Assembly (NCBI GenBank): GCA_033763895.1
Contig: JANRJQ010000014.1
Span: forward strand, 194,926-258,925
Reading direction: 5' to 3'
Source: Chloroherpetonaceae bacterium
GTDB lineage: Bacteria > Bacteroidota > Chlorobiia > Chlorobiales > Thermochlorobacteraceae
DNA length: 64,000 nucleotides
The notes beneath the pieces were generated by a model, which was not told where the DNA came from, did no database searches, and saw only the letters and a list, made by a program, of their open reading frames with translations. Positions 63,005-64,000 of the stretch are shown piece by piece. The translations under genes were made by a program, and so were the position numbers. The first letter of the stretch is position 1; each line of letters opens with the position of its first letter.

Positions 63005-64000
63005 ATGAGACTGTTAACAACCGCAAATTATATACATTATTTTATGTTGTCTGTTAAGATCATATTATTACCACTCGTCCTTTTGAGCATGCCACTATCT
63101 TCATTTGCACAAAATAGAGCGAACCCATTTGATGGAGTGAAATTGGTGATTGATGGCAAACCTACACATGTTTTAAGAAAGGTTTTGGAAAATCATCAGA
63201 AGTGGCTAAAAGAAAGAGATTTTAAAAAAAGTATTTCGATTCATATAGAACGTTCAGACTACATTTCACAAGAAGACTCATTAAGGGCAAATTTAACAGG
63301 TGCAATTCTATCAGGTTACAAAGGCTTTGATGTTTCCGAGCACTTTTTCCCTTCATTTGCTGGTGTAATATTTACTGAAGCGGATTTAACAAATGCAGAT
63401 TTTTCATTCCGAGACCTTAGTCATGTACAGATGAGCAAGGCAAAGTTAGAAGGAGCGAATTTTTCTGGAGCAAATCTTGATTCAGCGACCCTTAATGATG
63501 CCGATCTTAGGAAAGCAAATTTTCTTGGTGCATCATTGAAGAATTCACACCTTGGTGGAGCAGACATGTCAGAAGTTAACTTTGAAATAAACTCTGAGTT
63601 TCTCCCAAATTTAATGTCGTTTAGACGAGCAAAAAATATTGAGTTTATGCAGTATAACAACTATCCAGATGCTCTTTACCAATTAAGAAATAATTTTGCA
63701 GAAATTGGGAGAGAAGATATTTCAAGCAAAATTGGACGAGCTATAGAATATTCTAAAACAAGAAAACTTCTAGAAGATAAAAATTACATGAAGGCTCTCT
63801 TTCGTTTAGTGTTTTGGGAATGGACTACCGACTATGGTCTTGCTCAGCTTAGAGCATTACTAATACTAATAGGTTTGATACCTTTCTTTGCAGTCATTTA
63901 TTTCGTTGCCATTTTAAGTTCCAACCAACGATTAATATATAAAATCCTGCCAGCTGACAGAATAGATGGAGACGGGAATAGAATTGTTTCACCAATAAAA
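63005..64000 (+). CDS. Pentapeptide-repeat membrane protein, 3' end beyond window
   Basis: An open frame from ATG 63005 to the last base of the window, 332 codons without a stop. An N-terminal signal ending SSFAQN is followed by a segment of about 60 residues and pentapeptide repeats at about 94-193 (LRANLTGAILSG, ADLTNADF, GANFSGANLDSATLNDADL). A membrane helix lies at about 285-310 (LLILIGLIPFFAVIYFVAIL). The protein continues to the right. It is the gene of the cassette that starts near 62972. Function unknown. Confidence 0.8.
   Translation, partial: MRLLTTANYIHYFMLSVKIILLPLVLLSMPLSSFAQNRANPFDGVKLVIDGKPTHVLRKVLENHQKWLKERDFKKSISIHIERSDYISQEDSLRANLTGAILSGYKGFDVSEHFFPSFAGVIFTEADLTNADFSFRDLSHVQMSKAKLEGANFSGANLDSATLNDADLRKANFLGASLKNSHLGGADMSEVNFEINSEFLPNLMSFRRAKNIEFMQYNNYPDALYQLRNNFAEIGREDISSKIGRAIEYSKTRKLLEDKNYMKALFRLVFWEWTTDYGLAQLRALLILIGLIPFFAVIYFVAILSSNQRLIYKILPADRIDGDGNRIVSPIK

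Noticed and set aside
1-64000. CRISPR arrays, tRNA or rRNA genes
   Set aside because: No regularly spaced direct repeats of CRISPR size and no tRNA-like cloverleaf or rRNA sequence was noticed in the intergenic regions.

Overview
The window reads like a chromosome segment of a free-living Bacteroidota/Chlorobiota-type bacterium (FCB group). The sequence-based reasons are a PorD-like (DUF4835) gene beside a PorV/PorQ-family outer-membrane protein (both tied to type IX secretion), YceI, a Bacteroidota-like promoter motif, and few clear Shine-Dalgarno sites. The species cannot be named from the sequence. I see no tRNA, rRNA or CRISPR array.

Between about 4.66 and 59.4 kb lies ordinary core chromosome: trpB, rarA, purE, guaA, fni (type 2 IPP isomerase), nrnA, pepA, hemN and pdeM; a polysaccharide export set (21.9-27.5 kb: GT2, flippase-like protein, PHP-type tyrosine phosphatase, Wzc-like autokinase); a NarL-type two-component pair (31.6-34.1 kb); a redox set (39.7-42.4 kb: redoxin, Rieske protein, cytochrome b561-like protein, YceI); the PorD/PorV-Q pair (42.5-44.6 kb); c-di-GMP enzymes (GGDEF at 48.5-50.2 kb, EAL at 56.7-57.4 kb); and several secreted or membrane proteins of unknown role. 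Intergenic hairpins and short repeats are common.

Accessory DNA sits in three places. (1) At 8.9-10.9 kb a type II restriction-modification pair (MjaI-like nuclease and an N4-type methyltransferase with a degenerate SNase-like tail) splits the toxin gene of a vapBC locus. The antitoxin gene and both toxin ends remain. (2) At the left edge, an outward-facing AT-rich unit carries a cytosine-5 methyltransferase and a UvrD-type helicase fused to a PD-(D/E)XK nuclease. (3) At the right edge, outward-facing AT-rich units carry a metallophosphoesterase-P-loop NTPase and, next to it, a pentapeptide-repeat membrane protein running off the window.

The main discovery is how units (2) and (3) are bounded. 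Each begins just after a nearly identical, roughly 65-70 bp GC-rich element (4057-4125 on minus, 59706-59778 on plus) and ends in a different palindromic element. Within each unit the first 9-14 bases are complementary to the first bases of its own 3' element, while these terminal bases differ between units. That is how integron gene cassettes with attC sites behave. The edges therefore look like cassette arrays loaded with defence-type genes. No integron integrase is visible; the only tyrosine recombinase (36.9 kb) lacks a catalytic arginine.
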